Of a DNA stretch of 64,000 nucleotides, positions 9,115 to 18,020 are shown in pieces (the first letter of the stretch is position 1; each line of letters begins with the position of its first letter). The notes below the pieces were generated by a model, which had not been told where the DNA came from, did not search any database, and saw only the letters and a list, made by a program, of their open reading frames with translations. The DNA is from Kosakonia radicincitans DSM 16656 (lineage in GTDB: Bacteria > Pseudomonadota > Gammaproteobacteria > Enterobacterales > Enterobacteriaceae). Made by a program: the position numbers and the translations under genes. The stretch is taken from assembly GCF_000280495.2 (NCBI RefSeq), contig NZ_CP018017.1:186001-250000 (forward strand). Direction: 5' to 3'.

Positions 9115-9152
9115 GGGGTCTAACCCTTTATCATCAACGAGTTGCAGAACAG
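9115..9152. repeat. Terminal inverted repeat of the Tn3-family transposon next to tnpA
   Basis: This stretch begins GGGGTCTAACCC and lies just beyond the 3' end of tnpA, where the terminus of a Tn3-family transposon is expected. No matching partner repeat was found to the right within the window, so the transposon is truncated or rearranged. Confidence 0.6.
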
Positions 9153-9169
9153 ATGGTCATACAGCTTTG

Positions 9170-10303
9170 TACTTTAGCTGGCTGAGTACAACCTGAAATC
9201 ATCACCGTAATGCAATGATGCCCAGCACAGTCTTGCATTTTTGGCAGCGATGGCAACAACAGCGCGCCAGTATCCTCTGCGTTCGACCAGTGAGCAGACC
9301 CAACGACTGAATAAATCAGTCCTTTTCTCCGCCCCGATCAGTACCGAGCGGGCACCCTGAACCAGAAGTGTTCTCAGATACGAATCGCCAGCTTTCGTTA
9401 TCCTGCCAAGCTTCGACTTTCCGCCGCTGCTGTACTGCGATGGTGTCAGTCCCAGCCAGGCTGCCAGCTGGCGCCCATTCTTAAAATCATGTGCATTACC
9501 GATACTGGCGACCAGCGCACAGGCCGTTGTGGGGCCAACGCCCTTCAATTCCATCAGCCGCTGACTGCGATGATCTGTTTTGGCCATGCGGGACAAAATT
9601 CGGTCATATTCAGCGATGTTATCTTCAATGCGAGCAACGTGCTCCAGCAAATCATCAACACATTGCTGAACCTGAAGTGGTAAAGAATTCTTCTGCTCAA
9701 AAACTATGTGGCGCAGGGCATCTGTACTTTGTGGGGCGATAACGCCGAATTCAGATATCAACCCCCGGAGACGATTATATGTTGCTGTTTTCTCTTCGAT
9801 AAAACCCTGTCGGGTACGATGCAGACACTGCATTGCCTGCTGGCTCTCATCCTTAACCGGCACAAACCGCATATGTGGGCGACGAACCGCCTCGCAGATA
9901 GCCTGAGCATCAGCTGCATCATTTTTCCCTGATTTACCAGCCATGCGGTAAGGCGATACAAATTTAGCGGCCATCAGACGCGGCTCATGACCATACTGCC
10001 GAAACAGTCTTGCCCAGTAATGAGCCCCGGAGCACGCCTCCATCCCGATAACACAGGGCGGCAAACCAGCAATCAGCCCGGGAAGAGCTGCGCGGGTTAC
10101 TCTGGATTTAACCAGAACGGTTTTGCCATTCTGGTCAACGCAATGAACAGCGAACACATTTTTAGCAAGATCGATACCGACAGTAGTAATGGTCATAACG
10201 AATCCCTCCGGGGTTGTGTTTACCCCATGATTGCACAAGAGTTAATCAGGCGCATAATCAGGGGAAGTCCCTTCCATTCGTTAAGGTTGTTTTTTGACCT
10301 TTC
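9170..10303 (-). mobile_element. IS110-family element, copy 1, inserted at the 3' end of tnpA
   Basis: An IS110-family transposase gene is flanked by a 13-bp direct repeat TACTTTAGCTGGC at 9170-9182 and 10304-10316. This sequence is part of the tnpA 3' end (codons for PAKV). The insertion replaces the natural C-terminal tail of the Tn3 transposase. The element resembles a second, damaged copy at 15.4-16.5 kb. Exact ends are uncertain because IS110 elements lack clear inverted repeats. Confidence 0.8.
9174..10196 (-). CDS. IS110-family transposase (DEDD type)
   Basis: I chose the ATG at 10196, giving MTITTVGIDLAKNVF; a longer in-frame start upstream is less likely. The N-terminal RuvC-like DEDD domain has GIDLAKN, VIGMEACSGAHYW and GKNDAADAQAICEA. 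The C-terminal transposase-20 domain has LKGVGPTTACALVASIG and the serine-containing SQYSSGGKSKLGRITKAG. The frame is complete, about 340 residues, the normal length for the family. Confidence 0.92.
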   Translation of the reverse strand: MTITTVGIDLAKNVFAVHCVDQNGKTVLVKSRVTRAALPGLIAGLPPCVIGMEACSGAHYWARLFRQYGHEPRLMAAKFVSPYRMAGKSGKNDAADAQAICEAVRRPHMRFVPVKDESQQAMQCLHRTRQGFIEEKTATYNRLRGLISEFGVIAPQSTDALRHIVFEQKNSLPLQVQQCVDDLLEHVARIEDNIAEYDRILSRMAKTDHRSQRLMELKGVGPTTACALVASIGNAHDFKNGRQLAAWLGLTPSQYSSGGKSKLGRITKAGDSYLRTLLVQGARSVLIGAEKRTDLFSRWVCSLVERRGYWRAVVAIAAKNARLCWASLHYGDDFRLYSAS

Positions 10304-13258
10304 TACTTTAGCTGGCCTCAGCCGACGAAACTTACCGGAAGCGGGTATCCGGTTGCTTTTCCAGATATAATCTCCTGTCAGATTGATGTGCTCCCAGCCT
10401 AAGGGCGACAAATGCGACAGCAGTTGCTCGTTGATCTTCACCCCTTTACGCTTCAGCGCATCGACCGCTCTTTCCATATAGACGGTATTCCACAGGGATA
10501 TGGCAGCTGTCAGGAGCGTCAGTCCACTGGCGCGATAGCTCTGATTTTCCGGTTTTCGGTCCCTGATTTCACCCAGCCGGTGCAGGAATACCGCACGCGC
10601 CAGCGCGTTACGGGCTTCTCCTTTATTCAGTCCCGCCTGTACACGCCGACGCAGTGCCGGATCGCGGAACCAGTCGAGCATAAACAGAGTTCGTTCAATA
10701 CGGCCAATTTCTCTCAATGCTTTGGCAAGTCCGTTTTGCTTGGGGTAGCTGGCAAGCTTTTTCAGCATCAGGGATGCCGTCACGGTTCCCTGCTTTATCG
10801 AGGTTGCCAGACGCAGCACTTCACGCCAGTGAATTTCGATCTCTTTCAGATTCAGGCTGGTCGTTGATATCAGTGACTGAAGCGCCGGGTATTGGTCTGC
10901 TTTCCCTTTGATAAACAGTTTCTTGTCGTGGAGATCCCTGATTCGTGGACAGAACGCAAATCCCAGCAGATGTATCAGGGCAAAGACATGATCGGTGAAA
11001 CCCGCAGTATCGGTGTAATGCTCCCTGATTTCCAGGTCGCTTTCGTGGTACAGCAAGCCATCGAGAACATGGGTTGAATCCCTGACCCGGCTGATTATGC
11101 AGGTGTAAAACGGGCTGTATTGATCCGATATATGGGTATAAAACTGACGTCCAGGCTCCTGCCCATATTTCGGGTTAACCTGCCCTGCGTAGCGGCCTGA
11201 GCTGCCTGTTCTGAAATTTTGTCCGTCTGATGATGACGTTGTCCCGTCTCCCCAGAATGCCGCCAGAGACCTTTTTCCCTGCGCATTTACCAGCTCTGCA
11301 AGAGCGGCTGAATAAGTTTCATCACGGATGTACCATGCCTGAATATCTTCGAGTGATGATTTGGTGCTCCCGGGGCAGGCTTCTGCCATTTTGGTCAGGC
11401 CAAGGTTGATGCCATCCGCAAGAATGGTGGTGAGGAGCAGTCGGGTATCGGGACGGGTAATGTCATTTTTTATATGCGAAAAATGTCGGGTAAATGTCGT
11501 CCAGCTGTTTACCTCATCGAGAATTTCCGTGATTTTAGGTCGCGGTAGCATGCTGTAAACCAGCTCTGCCAGCGGTGAAACCTGCGCCGGAACGCAGTTA
11601 TCCAGCGGAGAGACTTTTACGCCCTTGTCAGATATTTCCACATCAGGCAGTTCACCAAGGGCAGCCATGGCATTGACCTCTTCAAGTCTGGACTGAAGCA
11701 GGGTCATACGGCTGGTAATGTACTCATGATAATCAGCAGATACGGGCAGTGGCAGGGCCGGCGTGAGTTTGTCAAAGTCCTTTTCGGGGATGAGGTAATC
11801 ATCAAAATTTTTGTAGCGGCGCGAGCCTTTAACCCAGATATCCCCGGAGCGCAACGCCCCCTTAAGCTCGCTGAGCGCACAAAATTCATAGTACTGCCGG
11901 TCAATACCCGCAGGTGTAATCACCACCTTGCGCCAGCTTTCAGGGACAAACTCAAGCGGCGCTGCCGCCGGAACTTTACGTAACTGCTTCCGGTACATCT
12001 CCTTGATCACAACCAGTGCATCAGCCAGAGGTTGCGCGGCCGGGGTTGCGACTAACTGTAAAGCGGACAACATGCGCGGGGCATATTTCCGTAATGTGCT
12101 GTATTTCTCGGTAATAATATGCAGCGGGTCAAAATTATTTTTTCTGGCGAGATGGCGTGTTTCCTCCAGACTGGCGACAAATTCATGCCATGGGAGTATG
12201 TTTTCTATTGCGAGCCATGGATCTCCACCGGAATCACGGGCATCAGACAGCGCCTGACCGACATCGATATACTGCCTCAGTTTTGACTGGATCAGCTTTC
12301 CGGTCTGCTGAAGGCGCTCAGCCTGTGTTCTTTTGGCTTTGCTGAAAAGGCTGTTCAGCATTCGCTCATGCAGCTCAATTACTTCGTCTGTCAGTGTGGC
12401 TCTGGCTTCTTCCAGCACGCACACCAGGATCGCATGACGCCGGGCTGCTGAAAATCGGGTCAAATCCCGGCTACTCATCTTTCGGCCTTCCCGCGCAAGT
12501 TTCAGCAACCTGTTCTGGTGAATGGTACGATCTATACCTTCAGGTAATGCCAGCGATTCAATGCTACTGAGCCGATCAAGATGTTGCAGCACGTTCTTAC
12601 CATTGATTTTACCCGGCGGTTGCAGAAGCCATGTCAGCCTGGAAGGCTGATTATCTGATGACTCCAGTAAACGATCCAGGGCATCCCTGTGGGCCGGAGT
12701 TAACGGGGCATTCAGGGTCTGAAATACGATTTTATCGCCGCCAGCCATGGCCTCCGCACAGGTACGCTCCACGACGTCAATCGCGGGGATGATCACGTTG
12801 TTCTGCCGGAGCCAGACCAGTAACTCTTCGGCCAGGAGAATACCTTTATCGGTGCGCGTCGCCATCGAAAGCAGGTGTGTAATACAGTCCTGCTGTATTT
12901 TGCCGGTGAACGCCTTTACGCCAAGATAGCGGTACAGTTCGGTTAAATGCTCACGCCGGGTCGTATCCCTGCCGGAAAGGTAAGCGGGCCAGAGATCCCC
13001 GGTAAGCTTTAGCCTGCTGGCGATATGCTTCAGCAGCGCATCAGAGGGTGGGATTTTTTTATCCGGGGCAAAGCCGACATTTTTCAGATAGCAAAGAAGG
13101 ACGGCAAAACCAAAGCGGCTGGCGGGTTTACGGTGAGCACTGATAAGCGCCAGATCATGCTCACTGAAATAGGCCATTCGGGTCAGCGTTAACTCATCGT
13201 CCGGTAATGCCAGTAATGATTCTCTTTCCGACAGAGAAAGAATCTGCCTCCTTGCCAT
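10220..13258 (-). CDS. tnpA: Tn3-family transposase TnpA with IS110-altered C-terminus
   Basis: The protein starts at ATG 13258 (MARRQILSLSERESLLAL) after a GAGGG site and is about 1010 residues long, as usual for Tn3 transposases. It contains the N-terminal DUF4158 region and the DDE catalytic domain (FWGDGTTSSSDGQNF, TDTAGFTDH and the terminal-region glutamate in NTVYMERAVDALK). After LRPAKV the sequence switches at about 10304 to IS110-encoded residues. Beyond the IS, at 9170 and downward, the natural tail resumes as a few codons. Whether the altered tail still works is unknown. It is divergent from tnpR across the res region. Confidence 0.9.
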   Translation of the reverse strand: MARRQILSLSERESLLALPDDELTLTRMAYFSEHDLALISAHRKPASRFGFAVLLCYLKNVGFAPDKKIPPSDALLKHIASRLKLTGDLWPAYLSGRDTTRREHLTELYRYLGVKAFTGKIQQDCITHLLSMATRTDKGILLAEELLVWLRQNNVIIPAIDVVERTCAEAMAGGDKIVFQTLNAPLTPAHRDALDRLLESSDNQPSRLTWLLQPPGKINGKNVLQHLDRLSSIESLALPEGIDRTIHQNRLLKLAREGRKMSSRDLTRFSAARRHAILVCVLEEARATLTDEVIELHERMLNSLFSKAKRTQAERLQQTGKLIQSKLRQYIDVGQALSDARDSGGDPWLAIENILPWHEFVASLEETRHLARKNNFDPLHIITEKYSTLRKYAPRMLSALQLVATPAAQPLADALVVIKEMYRKQLRKVPAAAPLEFVPESWRKVVITPAGIDRQYYEFCALSELKGALRSGDIWVKGSRRYKNFDDYLIPEKDFDKLTPALPLPVSADYHEYITSRMTLLQSRLEEVNAMAALGELPDVEISDKGVKVSPLDNCVPAQVSPLAELVYSMLPRPKITEILDEVNSWTTFTRHFSHIKNDITRPDTRLLLTTILADGINLGLTKMAEACPGSTKSSLEDIQAWYIRDETYSAALAELVNAQGKRSLAAFWGDGTTSSSDGQNFRTGSSGRYAGQVNPKYGQEPGRQFYTHISDQYSPFYTCIISRVRDSTHVLDGLLYHESDLEIREHYTDTAGFTDHVFALIHLLGFAFCPRIRDLHDKKLFIKGKADQYPALQSLISTTSLNLKEIEIHWREVLRLATSIKQGTVTASLMLKKLASYPKQNGLAKALREIGRIERTLFMLDWFRDPALRRRVQAGLNKGEARNALARAVFLHRLGEIRDRKPENQSYRASGLTLLTAAISLWNTVYMERAVDALKRKGVKINEQLLSHLSPLGWEHINLTGDYIWKSNRIPASGKFRRLRPAKVERSKNNLNEWKGLPLIMRLINSCAIMG

Positions 13259-13425
13259 ATAGTTTCCCTCATAAATTATTCGATGCGGCATTTTTAACAA
13301 AAATGGTTATCGCATTAGGGTACACCCTGACGCCATAATAAAAACGTGACGGTACACGATGAATGACATAACCTATATGCGATAGAATAAATGCAATAAC
13401 CTAAAAGCGATAATGCGGTGAAAAA
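13259..13425. promoter_or_regulatory. res site and divergent promoters between tnpA and tnpR
   Basis: The 167-bp gap between the divergent transposase and resolvase genes holds several related half-sites such as TTATCGCATTA, TATGCGATA and AAGCGATAATGCGG. They are arranged as inverted pairs, as expected for resolvase binding subsites. It must also hold both promoters. Confidence 0.6.
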
Positions 13426-14067
13426 ATGTTCATCAGAGCTTATTTGAGAGCGTCGACGGAAGATCAGTTTGCCGATCGAGCAAAAGATATGCTGGAGCAG
13501 TTCGTTCAGGAACGAGGGTATAAAATAGCCAGTTACTACCGGGAGAATATCAGCGGAACAAAACTCGACCGCCCGGAGCTGGGACGCCTGCTAATGGACA
13601 GTCACCACAATGATATTTTACTTGTCGAGCAGATAGACCGTCTGACCCGTCTGAGCAACAGCGACTGGATGACGCTGAAAAAGCAGATTGAGCAACATGA
13701 ACTGCGGATCGTCAGTCTTGACGTCCCAACTTCATGGCAGGCTCTGTCAGATAAAGATCCTTCACAGGCTGACCCGATAACCCGCGCAGTTATCACGGCG
13801 ATCAACAATATGTTGATCGATCTGATGGCCGCAATGTCGCATAAGGACTGGCTGAGTCGTCGCCAGCGACAGCAACAGGGAATTGAGCGTGCTCATTCCC
13901 TGGGTAAATACCGGGGCAAGCAGGCAGACAGTGAACGACACCAGAAGGTGTTGTACTACCGACAGGTTAAGAAACTCAGTATACGGGAGACAGCAGAAGC
14001 AACCGGCTACAGTTCTTCTCAGGTTTGTCGGATACAGGCGCTTAATAAAATCACCGGTACTGATTGA
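13426..14067 (+). CDS. tnpR: Serine resolvase TnpR of the Tn3-family transposon
   Basis: The 213-residue serine recombinase has the N-terminal catalytic domain with the active serine in YLRASTEDQ. It also has the conserved ILLVEQIDRLTRLS segment, an E-helix region and a C-terminal helix-turn-helix (LSIRETAEATGYSSSQVCRIQ). It resolves cointegrates at res. It is divergent from tnpA, a Tn3/Tn1-like layout. Confidence 0.9.
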   Translation: MFIRAYLRASTEDQFADRAKDMLEQFVQERGYKIASYYRENISGTKLDRPELGRLLMDSHHNDILLVEQIDRLTRLSNSDWMTLKKQIEQHELRIVSLDVPTSWQALSDKDPSQADPITRAVITAINNMLIDLMAAMSHKDWLSRRQRQQQGIERAHSLGKYRGKQADSERHQKVLYYRQVKKLSIRETAEATGYSSSQVCRIQALNKITGTD

Positions 14068-14140
14068 ATCAGCTTTAAGCTGGATCAATTCCCGCCTATA
14101 CAACGTACTATCAAACTTATCATCTGAAATGCTATGCTCA

Positions 14141-14166
14141 TCGTTATGTCAAGAATGACATAACGA
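14141..14166. promoter_or_regulatory. ModE-box-like perfect palindrome upstream of the TauE/SafE gene
   Basis: The sequence contains CGTTATGT and ACATAACG separated by eight bases, inside a 10-bp perfect inverted repeat with a 6-base spacer. From memory the E. coli modA operator has the same 8-N8-8 layout with CGTTATAT and ACATAACG. It ends 15 bases before the permease start codon and a ModE-type gene lies downstream, so autoregulation is likely. Confidence 0.65.
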
Positions 14167-14181
14167 ATCAGAGAGGAATGC

Positions 14182-14994
14182 ATGTCATCAGTTTCAAAAA
14201 GGAATGGAAAAGGTTTTTTCTCAGGCGCGGTAATTGGGGCTTTAGGAGGGCTGATTGGGCTCGGTGGGGCTGAGTTTCGCCTTCCCGTCCTGATCGGTAG
14301 TTTCAAAATACCCACCCTGGAAGCCGTCATCTTTAACAAAGCAATGAGCCTCGCTGTTGTCGCTATCGCTCTAATTTTCCGCACAAAATCGATAGCCACC
14401 GATCAGTTGGTAGAGCATCTTGATATTGTCATGAATTTACTGGCAGGAAGTCTTATTGGGGCATGGTGGGCCGCAGGCCGCGCCATTAAGATGTCCAGAA
14501 TCTGGCTGGACAGAATCATTCTGCTCCTCCTTGTTTTACTGTCGTTCGTCATGTTCTCAGAAGCATGGCTACCACTGCACAGTATTTCCGGCGGGTTATT
14601 TCAACCCGGTATTGCCACAATTATTGCAGGTGTGATTTCAGGGTTCTTTATCGGGATAGTCGCAGCATTGCTCGGTGTGGCAGGCGGTGAGCTTCTGATC
14701 CCCACAATCGTTATCCTGTTCGGGGTTGATATCAAACTGGCCGGAAGCCTGTCATTGATGATTAGCCTGCCCACAATGATTGTTGGTTTTTCCCGTTATA
14801 CAAATGCAGATGCTTTCCAGATTCTGAAAAAAGAAAGGCCGCTGTTTGTATGGATGGTCATCGGATCTGTGATTGGTGCGGCAATTGGCGGACTTCTGGT
14901 CGGCCTGTTCCCGGTTAAAGTACTTATGACTTTACTTGGGGTGATCCTTCTTATCTCCGCCATCAAAACGTTCAAACACACCCGGCAAAAATAA
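14182..14994 (+). CDS. TauE/SafE-family membrane permease 1
   Basis: The 270-residue protein starts with ATG after GAGAGGAATGC. It has about seven to eight hydrophobic segments and the duplicated TauE/SafE repeats, marked by GGLIGLGGAEFRLPVLIG in the first half and ALLGVAGGELLIPTIVILFG in the second. Family members move sulfite, sulfoacetate and related small anions across the inner membrane. It is preceded by a ModE-box-like palindrome and followed 19 bases later by the ModE-type gene, so an oxyanion substrate is plausible but unproven. Confidence 0.85.
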   Translation: MSSVSKRNGKGFFSGAVIGALGGLIGLGGAEFRLPVLIGSFKIPTLEAVIFNKAMSLAVVAIALIFRTKSIATDQLVEHLDIVMNLLAGSLIGAWWAAGRAIKMSRIWLDRIILLLLVLLSFVMFSEAWLPLHSISGGLFQPGIATIIAGVISGFFIGIVAALLGVAGGELLIPTIVILFGVDIKLAGSLSLMISLPTMIVGFSRYTNADAFQILKKERPLFVWMVIGSVIGAAIGGLLVGLFPVKVLMTLLGVILLISAIKTFKHTRQK

Positions 14995-15013
14995 TTTCGA
15001 GAAAGGTATCAGG

Positions 15014-15385
15014 ATGAATAAAAAAGCGCTTATATCTGATTTTATTTTGGTCAGACCCCGAATTTACATTAATGACAACATCTCGCTGGGGCCGGGTAAA
15101 ATCGATCTATTGCGCGCTATAGATGGGTTTCATTCCCTGTCAGCCGCCGCAAAAGATTTGGGTATACCCTATAAAAGGGCGTGGCTCCTGATTGATACGT
15201 TAAACAAAGGGATAGGTAAGCCCGTGGTCATCACGTCAACAGGCGGCAGCAAAGGTGGAGGCTCGGTTTTGACACCACTTGGCCAGAAGTTACTTAGCTG
15301 GTACGACAAAACAGAGGCCAACCTTAACGAGCAATCACAGCAGGACTTGCAGGATCTCGAGAAAATTATCTTCGGTGAGAGTTAA
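15014..15385 (+). CDS. ModE N-terminal-type winged-helix regulator, single domain
   Basis: The 123-residue protein matches the winged-helix domain of the molybdate regulator ModE and its short relatives. It has the recognition segment LSAAAKDLGIPYKRAWLLIDTLN and the wing STGGSKGGGSVLTPLGQKLL. It lacks the C-terminal TOBE/MOP molybdate-binding domains of full ModE, so how it senses a signal is unclear. It is in an apparent operon with the TauE/SafE gene and probably binds the palindrome at 14141. Confidence 0.85.
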   Translation: MNKKALISDFILVRPRIYINDNISLGPGKIDLLRAIDGFHSLSAAAKDLGIPYKRAWLLIDTLNKGIGKPVVITSTGGSKGGGSVLTPLGQKLLSWYDKTEANLNEQSQQDLQDLEKIIFGES

Positions 15386-15436
15386 CCCATTCGGCTCGGT
15401 CTTTGATCGGGCCATAACCGTACAAAAAATCATCTT

Positions 15437-16464
15437 AACGAATGGAAGGGACTTTCCCTGATTATGCGCCTGATTAACTCTTGTGCAATCATGGGGTACA
15501 CATCGTCCCGGAGTAATTCGTTATGACTATCACGACTGTCGGTATCGATCTTGCTAAAAATGTGTTTGCTGTTCACGGTGTTGATCAGAATGGCAGAACT
15601 GTTCTGGTTAAACCTAAAGTTTCGCGTGCTGCTCTTCCTGAGTCCATTGCAGGTTTGCCTCCCTGTGTTATCGGGATGGAAGCATGCTCTGGGGCTCACT
15701 ACTTGGCAAGGTTATTTCGGCAGTATGGTCATGAGCCACGTCTGATGGCCGCTAAATTTGTGTCTACTTACCGCATGGCCGGCAAATCAGGGAAGAATGA
15801 TGCAGCTGATGCTCAGGCTATCTGTGAAGCGGTTCGTCGCCCACATATGCGATTTGTACCCGTGAAGGACGAAAGCCAGCAGGCGATGCAATGCAATGCT
15901 TACACCGCACCCGTCAGGGTTTCATAGAAGAGAAAACAGCAACGTATAATCGTCTGCGAGGATTGATATCTGAATTCGGTGTCATCGCGCCACAAAATAC
16001 TGATGCCCTGCGCCACATAGTTTCTGTGCAGAAGAGCTCTTTACCGCTTCAGGTTCAGCAATGTGTTGATGATTTGCTGGAACACATTGAAGCTAACATC
16101 ACTGAATATGACCGAATTTTGTCCCGCATGGCCAAAACAGATCATCGCAGTCAGCGGCTGATGGAGCTAAAGGGCGTTGGCCCCACAACTGCCTGTGCGC
16201 TGGTCGCCAGTATCGGTAATGCACATGATTTTAAAAATGGACGTCAACTGGCCGCCTGGCTGGGACTGACGCAATCACAATACAGCAGCGGCGGAAAGCC
16301 GAAGCTCGGCAGGATCACAAAAGCCGGTTATTCGTATCTGCGAACGCTCTTGGTACAGGGGGATCTTTCAGTGCTTATTGGCGCTGAGAAAAGGAATGAC
16401 TCATTCAGCCGTTGGGTTTGTATGTTGGTTGAGCGCAGAAGGTACTGGCAGGCTGTTGTGGCCA
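15437..16464 (+). pseudogene. IS110-family element copy 2, frameshifted and 3'-truncated
   Basis: The region from CTTAACGAATGGAAGGGA onward parallels copy 1 at 9.2-10.3 kb. The transposase starts at 15523 (MTITTVGIDLAKNVF). It breaks at the MQCNAYTAPVRVS junction near 15890 because of a small insertion of ATGCA, and continues in another frame from MQCLHRTRQGF. The frame ends after RRRYWQAVVAN, where IS1111-type sequence begins, so the last 24 or so residues are missing. It sits between the ModE-type gene and the FmdE gene. Confidence 0.85.
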
Positions 16465-16857
16465 ACGTCTATTGACCATTCCCTGTGTGGGAACGCTCAC
16501 GGTCAGTACTATTTCCACTGAGCTTGGCGATGGGAAACACTACGCCAGTAGTCGTGACTTCGCAGCGGCAACGGGGCTGCTTCCACGTGAGTACAGCACC
16601 GGTGGTCGAACAACTCTGTTGGGGATCAGCAAACGAGGCAACAAAAAGATCCGAATATTACTGGTCCAGTGCCCCAGAGTGTTCATACAAAAAACAAAAA
16701 CTAGAACACCAGAAAGGCAAACTGGGCCAGGGAATTAATGTGCAGAAAAAGCAACTTTGTTGTGACCTGCGCACTCGCAAACAAGCTGGCCAGGATAGCC
16801 TGGGTGCTTACGACGCGACAACAGACGTTCGCGTCGTAAGTCTCTAACAATAAATTT
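16465..16857 (+). pseudogene. IS1111-subgroup IS110-family transposase fragment
   Basis: The C-terminal transposase-20 domain of a different IS110-type element is readable as RLLTIPCVGTLTVSTISTEL and REYSTGGRTTLLGISKRGNK. A frameshift follows near 16690, and the remnant of the usual C-terminal tail follows. The N-terminal DEDD half is absent. It is directly fused to the truncated copy 2 above, which suggests recombination between related elements. Confidence 0.8.
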
Positions 16858-17387
16858 TTAAACAATCACCTATCTGGTTTGCGAATGCTGATCATTGATG
16901 ATACAAACGGCCGACCGGCCTGTTGAAGAACCTGTATATCGGAATGGCTCATCTGAAGCCGTATGATTTTTCTGAGGTTCATCAGGCGCAGAACTCATCG
17001 TGGCGCGATTCTGACGCTGGATAGATTTAAGCAAGCCAATGATATCGTCGAAAATCAGTGTTGCAAAAACGGGAGTGACCATAGATTCGATATCCAAACT
17101 GCCCCCAGCACAGCATTTGTAAGCAAGAATTTGCCGATACTCATGAGTTAAGTCTTTCCGTCGTGAAGTCTAGGTTACGGAGAATTCGTCAGCGGTTGCG
17201 CGAGGTGTTGATACGTAATTGCCAAGTGCACTTTGACTACAGTGGTCGGGCTTGTTACCACGCACCTCGGCGTGAGGATTACTGAAATCAATCTCGAAGA
17301 AAATTTCTGCATCCTTTTGCGAGTTCATTCGTCTTCAAGATAGTGGCTTCATCAGGAAGCTACGCGACTCACGAAGGAGATAGAGTA
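16858..17387. other. 530 bp without a recognisable gene
   Basis: I find no convincing reading frame here. The first part may be the 3' terminal sequence of the IS1111-type element. The stretch before 17388 must carry the promoter and a GAAGGAGA ribosome site for the FmdE-family gene. Confidence 0.5.
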
Positions 17388-18011
17388 ATGACACACGATG
17401 AATTCGAAGCGGCGATGGTCTTTCACGGCCATAAGTGTCCAGCAATGCCTTTAGGCTACCGTGCTGCGCAAGCAGCGATGAGAGCGCTCGGTGTGGAACG
17501 GGCAGAAGACAAGGAGCTGCATGTCATAGCAGAAACAGGGAAAGGCCATGCTGCGGGATGCTTTCTGGATGGCGTAATGTCGGCTACGGGATGCACCTAC
17601 GGCAAGTCGAACATCGAGAAGCGCTATTACAACAAGATGGCTTTCACTCTGATAGACGTGAAGACCGGGCGCTCAGTACGTGTACGGCTAAAGGACGAGT
17701 TTTTCGGCAACATGCTCAACTCGCCTTTTGTTGCCCAACGCAAACAAGGCATAGCGCCACAGGATATTCCCGCCGAAGTCACTGACCCCCTGGTTAACAA
17801 GGTCATATCGATGCCGGAAGAAATGTTTCTCGATATCGGGCTAAAGAAGCCGTTTGAACTTCCACGCGGTAAAAGCTGCTTTGACACGGAACTATGCGCC
17901 AAATGTGGGGAACGTGTCTTTGTCGATAAACTGATCGACACGGAAGCGGGACGGCTTTGCATTCCTTGCCAGGAAAAACTGGCTGGACATACTGTATCCT
18001 CATTTTGCTAA
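17388..18011 (+). CDS. FmdE-family (formylmethanofuran dehydrogenase subunit E-like) protein
   Basis: I chose the ATG at 17388 after GGAGATAGAG; the open frame extends 15 codons further up without a good start. The 207-residue protein has the FmdE domain with [15 protein letters not shown] near the N-terminus and [22 protein letters not shown]. It ends in a zinc-ribbon (CAKCGERV and CIPCQEK). FmdE proteins are associated with molybdenum or tungsten enzymes in archaea, but bacterial ones are of unknown function. It lies 9 bases before the second TauE/SafE gene, so the two are co-transcribed. Confidence 0.85.
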   Translation: MTHDEFEAAMVFHGHKCPAMPLGYRAAQAAMRALGVERAEDKELHVIAETGKGHAAGCFLDGVMSATGCTYGKSNIEKRYYNKMAFTLIDVKTGRSVRVRLKDEFFGNMLNSPFVAQRKQGIAPQDIPAEVTDPLVNKVISMPEEMFLDIGLKKPFELPRGKSCFDTELCAKCGERVFVDKLIDTEAGRLCIPCQEKLAGHTVSSFC

Positions 18012-18020
18012 GGAATTGAA

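Noticed and set aside
8881..9115. GTACTATAAG and similar ACTATA stretches considered as FrmR-type operators
   Set aside because: They form no inverted pair with a C-tract and are next to Tn3-type ends, far from frm genes.
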